This document shows, piece after piece, positions 1 to 8,490 of a stretch of DNA of 64,000 bases (positions are counted from its first letter, which is position 1; every line of letters begins with the position of its first letter). This stretch comes from Imperialibacter sp964351395 (GTDB lineage: Bacteria; Bacteroidota; Bacteroidia; Cytophagales; Cyclobacteriaceae). The position numbers and the translations under genes were made by a program. Below the pieces are notes generated by a model that was not told the origin of the DNA, ran no database searches, and was given only the letters and a program-made list of their open reading frames with translations. The DNA lies in contig CAYGOF010000014.1 in assembly GCA_964351395.1 (NCBI GenBank), forward strand, positions 1-64,000. Reading direction: 5' to 3'.

Positions 1-443
1 AAACTATTAATAGGCGCTTGGTCAGGGCACGGCCGTGCGGAAGGATTGCAGCGCTGGCCGAGCGGCTATTTAAAATAACGTCTAATTATATAACAACCTT
101 GCTAGAAGCACTGCACCAAAAAATCATCAATCAAAAACGTGCACGTCAAAGTCCAGCTTTGCTGGTTAACATAATATCATTATATAATCTAAGCTGACAG
201 ATAATCGTCAAACAGCACACAGCAATAAACTATAGCTTTGTTATATAATTTATATTATGTTAAGTAGCAATGACAATTGCTACCCTGGTATTCTTCGGTT
301 ATAATATTGGGTTCATCGAAGATTCTTTCTGCTTTGTCTACTTTAAGCCCCTAATAAGGTTACCATTTTACATTTGAGCGTATCTTATGTAAGAGTTCAA
401 GTATATTTAACAGCATTGTTACAGCAATCTCATTTACCCTTTT
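1..443. other. Intergenic region upstream of the first kinase gene
   Basis: No convincing gene. The first 60 bases are GC-rich and hold the 12-bp palindrome GCACGGCCGTGC (27-38); the rest is strongly AT-rich. An open frame runs into the window and stops at 76-78, but its 25 codons match nothing I recognise. TACATTTG at 369-376 fits the Bacteroidetes -7 consensus TAnnTTTG, without a clear -33 TTG at the right distance, so it is only a weak promoter candidate for the kinase gene at 444. Confidence 0.4.
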
Positions 444-1913
444 ATGTCAGCAGAATCAAATAAACCTTACCTTATATGGTTGCCTGTGCTGATGGTATCT
501 GTGATGCTGGCACTTAATTTCTATTTTCTCTACTACAACCAACAGGTCATTAAGTACAATCACGATCTGCAAACAGAAGCGGAAAGTATTCGTAGCGACG
601 TGGCCGAAGTATTGTGGGAAACAATCCAGGGAATTGACTTGGGCATTCGTGGTTACGCTCTGGTGAGAGAAGATAGATTTGTAGAACCCTACGAATCGGC
701 CCTTAGTAGCAAGGATTCGCTCTTTGCAGACATCGAGCAAGCGCTGGAACGCCAGGGTTTCGACATGGAAACCTATCATAGCTTCGAGCAATCAATGAAC
801 GATTTCATTGAATATTCCGGTGAAATGAAAAAGCAACTTGACGCCGGTAATGATGCTGTCTTCCTGGAAATGCTCTATCCCGACAAAGGAGAAGACCTTT
901 GGGAGCTGTATGTCGTTTTTAGTGAAGAAATTGAATCATTTGAGTCACGCATAACACAAGAGGCTGAGGTCAACCACAAAGCAGCAGTAAAAAACCTTTA
1001 CATCGCTCAGGTAGCCTTGCTACTTGTCCTTATCCCTACCCTGTTTCTTTATGTATACTATTTCCGCAACTCTATCCTGGTAAGTAACCAACTCGCTGAC
1101 TACCAGGAAGAAAAATCTCGTCAGATCATCAGACAAAATGAAAAACTGGAAGAGAAAGTACAGGAACGAACGCAGGCACTCCGCATGCAAATGAGTATCA
1201 TTCAGGCTCAACAAGAAGACCTTATTGCTACCAATGAAGCCAAAGACAAAATCTTCACAGTGATCTCTCATGATCTTCGTGGCCCGCTTGGCAACCTTCA
1301 AAATACACTTTCTGGCTTTAGAAAGTCACTTTTTTCTCCGGAGGATTCCGCTGTTTTGCTGGAGAAACTCGAAACCAGCTTCCATCAAACGAACGAATTA
1401 CTTAATAACCTACTTATCTGGTCCAAAAGTCAAATTACTGGTATCAATGTCGAAAAAACCCAATTTAGCCTATCAGCTTGTGTCGATGAATTGGTTGAGT
1501 TCTTTGCGGAGAGTGCTAAAGACAAAAGGATATCCCTTGTCAATACATCAGAGGAAAATGTAACAGTCTTAGCAGGGAAAGACATGATTGACATGGTTTT
1601 AAGAAACCTTATGTCCAATGCCATTAAATTTACCCCAAAAAAGGGCACCATTACACTACAAACTAAAAGCGAGGGTGAAATGGCCTGCTTTGAGATATCC
1701 GATACAGGTGTTGGCATGTCGAAAGAGGCAGTGGAAAATATTATGAGCGCAGGTTTTGCATCAAGTAGTACGCTTGGAACCAACAATGAGAAAGGCACTG
1801 GCATGGGCCTTATTCTCGTCAAGGAATTCATTAAACTCCACAATGGCACCCTTACAGTTGAGTCGAAGGAAGCTCAGGGCACGACATTTAAATTTTCTAT
1901 TCCAAAAGCTTAG
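444..1913 (+). CDS. CHASE3-like sensor histidine kinase
   Basis: Membrane sensor kinase of 489 residues. An N-terminal membrane segment (about 10-30) and a second one (about 186-208) bracket an extracytoplasmic helical domain that resembles CHASE3. A coiled-coil linker follows (about 215-255), then a HisKA domain with phospho-acceptor His276 in the SHDLRGPL motif, and a HATPase_c domain with the N box (NLMSNAIKF, near 391), DTGVGM and GTGMGL motifs. All catalytic motifs are present, so it should be active. No response regulator is adjacent: the next gene is convergent and starts 9 bases after the stop, so the partner is unknown (orphan kinase). ATG start at 444. Family call is secure; the signal is unknown. 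Confidence 0.9.
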   Translation: MSAESNKPYLIWLPVLMVSVMLALNFYFLYYNQQVIKYNHDLQTEAESIRSDVAEVLWETIQGIDLGIRGYALVREDRFVEPYESALSSKDSLFADIEQALERQGFDMETYHSFEQSMNDFIEYSGEMKKQLDAGNDAVFLEMLYPDKGEDLWELYVVFSEEIESFESRITQEAEVNHKAAVKNLYIAQVALLLVLIPTLFLYVYYFRNSILVSNQLADYQEEKSRQIIRQNEKLEEKVQERTQALRMQMSIIQAQQEDLIATNEAKDKIFTVISHDLRGPLGNLQNTLSGFRKSLFSPEDSAVLLEKLETSFHQTNELLNNLLIWSKSQITGINVEKTQFSLSACVDELVEFFAESAKDKRISLVNTSEENVTVLAGKDMIDMVLRNLMSNAIKFTPKKGTITLQTKSEGEMACFEISDTGVGMSKEAVENIMSAGFASSSTLGTNNEKGTGMGLILVKEFIKLHNGTLTVESKEAQGTTFKFSIPKA

Positions 1914-1921
1914 CCCATTAG

Positions 1922-3217
1922 TTATCCCCGTGCTATTGCCTCCAGGCCTATTAGCAGTTTATCCAGATCGTCGGTACTGTTGTATAAGTTTGGTGTAACC
2001 CTCACCACCTGCATTTCTTTCAGCTGCCTTTTGACGGTAAATATGCGATGCTCTTCAAGTAACTTTTTTACTGCATCATCAGCACTCAGTCCCTCAATAC
2101 TGAAGGCAGCAATCGCCCCACTTTGATCGGCACCTGCAGGTGTATGAATTTGCACACCCTTCAAAGCCGCAGCTTTTGAAGTCCAGTACGACTTGAGGTG
2201 CTGAAGCCTGGCGGTTTTTATCTTAAGCGAAATCATCTGATTAAATCGGGCAGCCACAGGTAGCGTCAATAGTGCCGGACTGGCCAGTGTTCCGAAATGC
2301 CCTAGCTTGGTGATCTTGTCGGCAGGCGTAGCTATGTCACCAAACATTGGAGCCAGCTGAGCAATCTTGTCTTTTCTAACATAGAGTAAGCCGGCACCAA
2401 GTGGATTTCCAAACCACTTATGGAGATTGACCCCTACCATGGTAGCTCCTAAATCGGGCAACTTATAGTCAAGGTGAGCGAAGCTATGGGCTGCGTCTAC
2501 CATCACCTCCACTCCTTTGGTCTCAGCCATTTTACAGATTTTTTTCACTGGTATCACCTGACCGGTTAAATGGGTCAAATGGGTCAGTAAAATGAGGGTT
2601 GTTACGGGTGAAATGGCCGATTCGTAGATTTTTACCACTTCTTCATCGGAGTTGGGGACTAGCGGCACATCCACATATTTCAACTTAATACCCTTGCGTT
2701 TTTCCAGCATTTGGAACGCTTCAATAATGCTGTGATAGTCATGGTGTTGAAGTATTACTTCATCCCCCTGCTTCAGTGGAAAGCCATTGATCACCAGGTT
2801 CATGGCTTCAGTTGCATTGCGGGTCACCAGTAATTCATCTTTGGAGGCTCCGCTAAAGCCAGCCAGGCTGTCCAACACCTCCTGCCAGTCGCTCCAATAC
2901 TGGGTACGCATGTAGAGCGACGATTCCATGTTCACCTTATCAATAAAGGCATGGTAGGCTTCGTTCACTGGTATTGGTTGTACCCCGAAATAACCGTTCT
3001 CAAGATTGATGAACTTATTCGATACCTTGTAGAAATCACCGGCAAAGCGTGCCCAGAAAGTTTCGTCGGTGACTGTGTTATTTGAAAATTTTCCCGCCCA
3101 GCGCTGAAAGCGATCTTCCGTTTGCAATGAAGTTGCATGCTGACTTCCTGCATAACCCATGAGCGGCCAACTGGCCAGTCCTGCCCCTAATGCTTTGAAT
3201 AACTTTCTTCTTTTCAT
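1922..3217 (-). CDS. Class V aminotransferase-fold PLP enzyme, Tat-exported (isopenicillin N epimerase-like)
   Basis: PLP-dependent enzyme of the class V aminotransferase / cysteine desulfurase superfamily, closest in layout to isopenicillin N epimerase-like proteins. I place the start at the ATG at 3217 (431 residues), not an upstream in-frame codon at 3244, because it opens directly into the twin-arginine-type leader MKRRKLFKALGAGLA. This predicts folded export to the periplasm. The PLP-binding lysine is Lys267 in NLHKWFGNPLG, and the VDAAHS segment before it supplies the aspartate that contacts the cofactor. Substrate cannot be told from sequence: epimerase, desulfurase-like or lyase activity are all possible. 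It is convergent with the upstream kinase gene and monocistronic. Confidence 0.85.
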   Translation of the reverse strand: MKRRKLFKALGAGLASWPLMGYAGSQHATSLQTEDRFQRWAGKFSNNTVTDETFWARFAGDFYKVSNKFINLENGYFGVQPIPVNEAYHAFIDKVNMESSLYMRTQYWSDWQEVLDSLAGFSGASKDELLVTRNATEAMNLVINGFPLKQGDEVILQHHDYHSIIEAFQMLEKRKGIKLKYVDVPLVPNSDEEVVKIYESAISPVTTLILLTHLTHLTGQVIPVKKICKMAETKGVEVMVDAAHSFAHLDYKLPDLGATMVGVNLHKWFGNPLGAGLLYVRKDKIAQLAPMFGDIATPADKITKLGHFGTLASPALLTLPVAARFNQMISLKIKTARLQHLKSYWTSKAAALKGVQIHTPAGADQSGAIAAFSIEGLSADDAVKKLLEEHRIFTVKRQLKEMQVVRVTPNLYNSTDDLDKLLIGLEAIARG

Positions 3218-3914
3218 TGTGCCCGATTGAGATACCTGCTGCAAACTGAAAGATAACAGAAGTACTGAATACTTACTTTAAATATTTGCAGCAAGTACTT
3301 TGAACACCAAGCTTGTCTCCTACCTGATGATGAGCGCGGATTCACTTAAACTATGATGTGATGGCAGGCAACATACTGATTATCAATCACTTTTTGCTAA
3401 GGTGCCATTTCCACCCAAGTTCACAAAAAAGTGATAAAAGTTTATTGAATAATACATCTTGGGCAAAGTGGCTTAATGGCACATTGCATTGTCAATTGTC
3501 AAGTTATTGAGAATAGTTTCCTTGAAAAATGCAGGTAGTAATCACAAAATAGGAACAATATATCAGGTAAATATATTATTGAAATTGACTTGGGGCAGGT
3601 AGTTAGAAAAGTGGGGGGTTGGATAAAAAAAAGGGAAGGAAACCCATGTCGATAGCTATATCACTGTTTTTCCCTCCCTACCAGCCTAACCTTTGAGCAT
3701 TATGGTTTGTGTAGAACCATAACTAAAGTATCAACATATATTTATTTGAACAACTATTTGGGACAAAACCCGGAAAATAATCGATAAACATGCCCTATTG
3801 CTGGATGAAAATACGATGCCAGCATCCTGAAACACGAGTTTGTGTCATTGAAGCTTGAAGTAACGAGGGCTAAATGGAAATTTATGCTAAATAGAGTGAG
3901 CTGTCTGGATGTAT
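3218..3914. other. Long intergenic region
   Basis: Nearly 700 bases without a convincing gene on either strand. It contains a tandem 7-mer TTGTCAATTGTCAA (3489-3502), an AAGTACTT palindrome near 3292, and one likely terminator for the leftward response regulator gene (listed separately). I see no structured RNA that I can name. Confidence 0.4.
3625..3678 (-). terminator. Probable rho-independent terminator of the LytTR regulator gene
   Basis: On the minus strand GGGAGGGAAA pairs with TTTCCTTCCC (10 bp including one G-U) around a 26-base loop that itself holds the small GATA/TATC hairpin, followed by an unbroken run of eight T. It lies about 240 bases downstream of the stop of the leftward response regulator gene. 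The long loop lowers confidence. Confidence 0.5.
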
Positions 3915-4658
3915 TTACTGCATCAGATTGAGCCGATGGATAAGTTCATCGCGGTAAACCTTGCCCAGTGGGATCAGGTGTTCTGCTATTTTTACCTGGT
4001 GCAAATCTATGGCCTGCACGTGACCCAGGTTAATCACAAAGGAACGATGGGCACGAAAGAAAGAATCGTTTGGGAGATGATCGAGTATGTCTTTAAGACT
4101 GGAGCGAACAACAAATTTGGAAGCAGCGGTAACAATATTGGTATAGTTGCCATCTGGTTCAAGCCAAAGCATCTGGTCAAATCTCACTTTGACGAACATT
4201 TGTCCGTTTTTAACAAACATGCCGTCTTTAACCAACATTTCTGTTTGTTTGGTGGCTTCCTGTACTGTGGCTGTATTTATTGGCGTAGAAAAGTTGACAA
4301 GGGCTATTTCTATTGATGAATACAGTTCTTCTGCATTGAAAGGCTTTACCAGGTAGCCATTGGGCTTAGTCGCTTTGGCTTCTTCAACTGTAGCTTTATC
4401 GGCATGGGAGGTACAGTAAATAAAAGGTAGATCGTAATTGCTTCTTATATAACGGGCCAGCTCAATGCCTGACGGCCTTCCTCCCATCATGATGTCTAAC
4501 ATCACCAAATCGGGTCTATATTTCTCTATGGCCTCAATGCCCTCTTTGAGGTTCATCGCCACATAAGGCACATCATAGCCCATGCCTTCGAGCAGTTCAC
4601 GCATGTCTTCAGCAATGATCAGCTCATCTTCTACAATCAAAATCTTTATTTTACTCAT
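3915..4658 (-). CDS. LytTR-family response regulator
   Basis: Response regulator of 247 residues. The receiver domain (1-125) has the acidic pair Glu10/Asp11, phospho-acceptor Asp55 in VMLDIMMG, the conserved Thr/Ser in CTSHAD and Lys in LVKPF. A LytTR DNA-binding domain follows (about 140-247), with the usual ending of an RAHRSFVINL segment. Its likely partner is the TPR histidine kinase encoded just upstream on the same strand, 321 bases away; a paralogous kinase/regulator pair at 48.9-51.6 kb is directly overlapping. It has the same receiver layout as that paralog (Asp55 in both), so the two probably descend from a duplication. DNA target unknown. Confidence 0.9.
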   Translation of the reverse strand: MSKIKILIVEDELIIAEDMRELLEGMGYDVPYVAMNLKEGIEAIEKYRPDLVMLDIMMGGRPSGIELARYIRSNYDLPFIYCTSHADKATVEEAKATKPNGYLVKPFNAEELYSSIEIALVNFSTPINTATVQEATKQTEMLVKDGMFVKNGQMFVKVRFDQMLWLEPDGNYTNIVTAASKFVVRSSLKDILDHLPNDSFFRAHRSFVINLGHVQAIDLHQVKIAEHLIPLGKVYRDELIHRLNLMQ

Positions 4659-4979
4659 CGGTGGACTAACACAACGCTGTTGACTAAAAACTAATATACT
4701 TTAAAAAAGCTTTTAAACGACTTTTTGTCTCATATAATCGAAACCCTTTTGGGTCAAAAGAATATTACTTGTGTTTCAACCATCAATTGTATACTCTTTA
4801 TGTTATTAACAGGCAGGAAGAACTAAATAGCTTATCTAAAGGCCCGATTGAAGAGAATAATACCAGGCGCAGAATCATGGTTTTCTTAATAAAAATCGTC
4901 GGCAAGTTACTGAAGACAATAATGTCTCACCGAGTCATTATTGGTGTTTCCTACCCCTGCTATCGATTCATCCACGGCC
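4659..4979. other. Intergenic region between regulator and kinase genes
   Basis: No supported gene; a short rightward frame here runs into the 3' end of the kinase gene and looks like noise. The region holds the inverted repeat CTTTTGggtCAAAAG (4746-4760), about 90 bases upstream of the regulator start, which may be an operator or part of the promoter. Confidence 0.35.
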
Positions 4980-6938
4980 TCATGTGGCGACCTTTGTATT
5001 TTGTATCAGAATTGAAAAATGAGCACCACCGGTGGAGTGAACACTCATTTGGCCATTGAGCTGCCGGGTAAGGATATTGACCAACTTGAGGCCCAGCGAT
5101 TTTGCCTTTTCGAGGTTGAAATCGGCCGGCATTCCCTTGCCATTATCGGCCACTTCCAATTGAAGTTGGTCTTCCCCTACCCGTTTTAATTCAACACTGA
5201 TCGCACCTTCAGTTTTACCTTCAAAGGCATACTTATATGCATTGGAAATCAGCTCGTTAAGGATCAAGCCTAAAGGGATTGCCATGTCAATGTCCAGCTT
5301 GATATCAGGGGAAGAAATTGTTTTTACTATTGCCCCTCCTTTTGACGATTGAAAAATTGAAGACAAATGATCCATTAGCTCCTCAGCATATTCTTTAAAA
5401 TCGATTTCAGATAGCTTCTCAGTCTGATAGAGTTTCTGGTGGATCAGGGCCATTGCCTTTACTCTGCTTTGGCCTTCTTGTATGGCAGTAAGCATTTCGG
5501 GACTTGCAGTAGCCCTGCTTTGCATATTGAGGATGCTACTGATTACCTGAAGGTTATTCTTAACGCGGTGATGTATTTCTTTCAACAGAGATTCCTTTTC
5601 CTGAAGCGCTGTTTCGATAACCGCATTCTTTTTCGCTATCTCCTGGTTTTGAATGCTTAGTTGATCATATGCTCTGGCTTTTTGACGTTCTCCTTTGTAG
5701 ATCAAGCCGGCAAGTATGATCACCACCAATATGCCTGCTATCAGAATAAATCGTATTTTTTGCTCCTGGGCCAGTAGTGCCTGTTGCCGGTCGATGTCTG
5801 CCTGTTTGAGGGCTAGTTCTTTTTCTTTCTTTTCTGCTACATACTTGGCTTGCATGTCATGAATAATCTTGCTGTTCTCTAAATTGTAGACAGAGTCTTC
5901 GAGTTGTTGATATTGCTTAAAATACTTTAAGGATTGTTTGTACTGACCAAGAGCTTCGTACGTTTCAGATAGACCAAGGCTCGCGTTGGAGATCGTTTGA
6001 ACGTTCTCCATTTTTCTGCCAATTGCCAGGGCTTCAAGCCCTAGTGAAAGTCCTTTCTCAGGTTGCCCGCTCATGTTAAAATGTTTGTTCATTTGGCGGT
6101 ATACATACCCTTTGAGCATTTCATTTTCATGGTTATCTAAAATGCTAAGTGCCGATTGATAGTAAGAATAAGCGCTGTCCCACTTTCCCATTTCGTCATA
6201 GTTCGAAGCCATTGTGGTAAAAGTTTCTGCCATACCAATGTCATTTCCAATTTGCTGATCAAGGTCTGCAGATCTGCGAAAATAGCTCATTGCTTTGTCG
6301 AACTCCTTTTCCTCTCCGAATATCAATGCCATGTTATAGATCTCGATTGCCTGATTCTTTTTGTCTCCGGTGCTATTGAATATGTCAAGCGAACGTCCAT
6401 ATAGGTCTAGTGCATCCTTATGATGGCCCAGGTAATTTTGTGAGTTGGCTATTCTATTTAGTGTTTTTCCAATTCCTGTCGAGTCGTTTACCTCCTCAAA
6501 ATAGGCCAATACCTCAAAAAGTAGGCTCATTGATTCGGCGTGGGCATCCTCATTGTAAAAGACAGCTGCCAGGAGTGATTTTGCGTCTACTTGTTTTTGC
6601 CTAAGTTGCTGTTCTCCATAAATAAGGATTGCTTTTTCAAGATAGAATTTTGCTGAATCCCCTGCATATTTATCTTTATAGAACGACCCTAAACCCAACG
6701 CAGCTTCTCCCCTCAATTCATGAATTTGATTTAACTCGGCAATTTCCATTGCAGTGATATAAGTTTGAACAGCTGTTGCGCTGTCAAGCGTTTCCGCCTG
6801 TGCCAACTTAATCATTAAGGCCACTTTTGATCGTGGATCTGATGCCTGCTCAATGGCTAATGAAAGGCTATCGATTTGATGATCGGACCATGCGGAGAAA
6901 GATAAAACTAGAAGTAAAAGCGTAAAAATGTGACGCAT
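4980..6938 (-). CDS. TPR-repeat sensor histidine kinase (HisKA_2 family)
   Basis: Sensor kinase of 652 residues. A signal peptide (1-18, ending SAWS) leads into a periplasmic array of tetratricopeptide repeats (about 30-350), then a coiled coil, one membrane helix (about 397-417), and a second coiled coil. The kinase core is HisKA_2: the H box is KEIHHRVKNNLQVI, His near residue 457, followed by a HATPase_c domain with NELISNAYKYAF and DNGKGMP. Periplasmic TPRs with a single helix are typical of Bacteroidetes kinases and suggest sensing by protein contact. The probable partner is the LytTR regulator downstream. A lipoprotein gene ends 56 bases upstream of the start and may be co-transcribed. 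Closely similar in architecture to the kinase at 48905. Confidence 0.9.
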   Translation of the reverse strand: MRHIFTLLLLVLSFSAWSDHQIDSLSLAIEQASDPRSKVALMIKLAQAETLDSATAVQTYITAMEIAELNQIHELRGEAALGLGSFYKDKYAGDSAKFYLEKAILIYGEQQLRQKQVDAKSLLAAVFYNEDAHAESMSLLFEVLAYFEEVNDSTGIGKTLNRIANSQNYLGHHKDALDLYGRSLDIFNSTGDKKNQAIEIYNMALIFGEEKEFDKAMSYFRRSADLDQQIGNDIGMAETFTTMASNYDEMGKWDSAYSYYQSALSILDNHENEMLKGYVYRQMNKHFNMSGQPEKGLSLGLEALAIGRKMENVQTISNASLGLSETYEALGQYKQSLKYFKQYQQLEDSVYNLENSKIIHDMQAKYVAEKKEKELALKQADIDRQQALLAQEQKIRFILIAGILVVIILAGLIYKGERQKARAYDQLSIQNQEIAKKNAVIETALQEKESLLKEIHHRVKNNLQVISSILNMQSRATASPEMLTAIQEGQSRVKAMALIHQKLYQTEKLSEIDFKEYAEELMDHLSSIFQSSKGGAIVKTISSPDIKLDIDMAIPLGLILNELISNAYKYAFEGKTEGAISVELKRVGEDQLQLEVADNGKGMPADFNLEKAKSLGLKLVNILTRQLNGQMSVHSTGGAHFSILIQNTKVAT

Positions 6939-6994
6939 AGGCGGCTATATCGTAAATGAATAGAAAATTTCCTGCAATAGTCGATGAATGAAAG

Positions 6995-7813
6995 TTAGTA
7001 AATGAACCTGCTGAGCACCTTTTCCTCGCTACCGATTCTTTTGCTCTCTCCCTCACTAGTTCTTTCATAGGGATACTTCAGACCATAATAGGTGAATTTA
7101 TTAGTCACGGTGAAAACCGGACTGGTTCCGCCCAAATCGTATCCCTTCAGTGTGGTCCAGTTACTTTCACATAGCGGAAAGTTTTCAGCTACATTATATC
7201 CTATCGATCGATATGCGGTGGCAAAAGGGTTTTTCATGCCATCGTACTCATAGACATATTCGGAAGGAACGAACTCAGCATCAGGCTCAATAGTAAAGGC
7301 CCTTACCTTATGCACATTCATACCTACCCATTCGAATTCCCGGTGAATAGGTACCAGGCCATAGTTAGCTGTTTCCACCGAATATATGACCCTATCGAGT
7401 GAATCATAGCTTAACTCTACTTTAAATGACTCTTCATCATTTACTGTAAATCGGTAGTAGTCGAGTACCCTGTTTTTGTTTCCTTGCTTGTAGAACAGTT
7501 CAATCCTCAAAAGGTATCGATTTCTGAAAAGTGTTTGCAGGTTTTGTGGTATGAGTCCAGCATCATCATAGTTCACCTGGTACCTTATTAGATTTTCCCG
7601 GTGGATGCTGAGCTCATCAAGCTGCTTATCGTCGGTATATTTAAAAGAAAAAGATGTTTCGCCATCTACTTCGTATTCTTTAATGAACAGCTCACTGGAT
7701 ACGGGCTTTATGGCAGAATAGTCAATCTCTCCAGCTTCTTTATTGCAAGCTGAAATGAAAAAGACCAACAATAGCATGGCCGAATTAATACATAGATTGC
7801 TCTTAAAAACCAT
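6995..7813 (-). CDS. Uncharacterised lipoprotein
   Basis: Protein of 272 residues with a lipoprotein signal: hydrophobic segment then FFISAC, lipidated Cys near residue 23. The mature part is rich in aromatic beta-strand-like segments with YDDAGL and YDSLDRV motifs, reminiscent of YD-like or DUF4595-type cell-surface proteins, but I cannot assign a family. It lies 56 bases upstream of the TPR kinase gene on the same strand, so it could be a co-expressed ligand or accessory of that sensor (inference). It is divergent from the metal efflux island. ATG start at 7813. Confidence 0.7.
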   Translation of the reverse strand: MVFKSNLCINSAMLLLVFFISACNKEAGEIDYSAIKPVSSELFIKEYEVDGETSFSFKYTDDKQLDELSIHRENLIRYQVNYDDAGLIPQNLQTLFRNRYLLRIELFYKQGNKNRVLDYYRFTVNDEESFKVELSYDSLDRVIYSVETANYGLVPIHREFEWVGMNVHKVRAFTIEPDAEFVPSEYVYEYDGMKNPFATAYRSIGYNVAENFPLCESNWTTLKGYDLGGTSPVFTVTNKFTYYGLKYPYERTSEGESKRIGSEEKVLSRFIY

Positions 7814-8031
7814 AGTATAGACAATTATGACATAGCACAGTAGCTAATATAGCCCTTTTTAAAGGTAATTCGATTCAATTTAAATGTTAGTACATCAAAA
7901 AAATATTACCAGTTGCATTTTGTTCGTAACCCTGTCAATCAAAACGAAAGGCCAAAAAGACCAGGAACCGACAGGTGACACAACCTTCCTTATTTGGATT
8001 CGTTATTTGTTTTATCGAATTTTGACTGGTA

Positions 8032-8418
8032 TTGAAAAAGGTTTTTCAAATAGCGCTTGTATTTACCTGGCTGCTCTCCATCGCTGGAGTTGTGGTGTCA
8101 AAGCATTATTGTGGACCATTTCTTAAGAACATAGCATTGGGTCACAGCAGCAAACATTGCTGCATGGATGAAGCAGATGAACCTAACGATTGCTGCAAAA
8201 ACACCCTCGAATATCAAAGCCTCGAGGACGACTTCCTCAAAGTTGAAAAACTGGCGGCATCCGCTCCTGTCCTATTTGTTCTTTATTCAGTCGAAATTCC
8301 ATCATTCCTTCGGTCGACCGTAGAGCATACACTTCTTAGTTATCGAAGTGACGATGATACGGGGCCACCACTTGCCTCCAATCCCCCTTATATTTCCTTC
8401 GGAGCTCTTTTGATTTAG
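8032..8418 (+). CDS. HYC_CC_PP family small cysteine-rich protein
   Basis: Protein of 128 residues read from a TTG start (8032); no in-frame ATG would keep the signal segment. An N-terminal hydrophobic segment (about 5-22) is followed by SKHYCG (His25, Tyr26, Cys27), then Cys43-Cys44 and Cys54-Cys55 pairs, and a proline-rich end (GPPLASNPPYISFG). This is the pattern behind the HYC_CC_PP family name in Bacteroidetes. Biochemical function is unknown; four paired cysteines plus histidines make metal binding plausible. It stands 72 bases upstream of the CusA-like pump gene and is likely the first gene of the island. The non-ATG start may hold expression low. Confidence 0.8.
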   Translation: MKKVFQIALVFTWLLSIAGVVVSKHYCGPFLKNIALGHSSKHCCMDEADEPNDCCKNTLEYQSLEDDFLKVEKLAASAPVLFVLYSVEIPSFLRSTVEHTLLSYRSDDDTGPPLASNPPYISFGALLI

Positions 8419-8490
8419 CGGTGAGTCTATTGCCATGGGTACACTTTAAGCACCCTGTTTCGTTGCGCATTAGACTTATTAAATCACTTT

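Noticed and set aside
1..78. Open frame running into the window and ending at 78
   Set aside because: Only 25 codons and no family match; its edge position makes a gene call unsupported.
4659..4700. GACTAA repeats at 4664 and 4682 as a LytTR site
   Set aside because: The spacing is 18 bases, not the 21 seen at the two better candidates.
4703..4712. AAAAGCTTTT palindrome upstream of the LytTR regulator
   Set aside because: Such AT-rich palindromes are expected by chance in this intergenic sequence.
4769..5059. Rightward 96-codon frame in the gap before the TPR kinase
   Set aside because: Overlaps the 3' end of a clear kinase gene on the other strand, with no domain or signal.
7884..8126. 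Rightward 80-codon frame before the HYC_CC_PP gene
   Set aside because: Overlaps the HYC_CC_PP gene in another frame, no recognisable domain.
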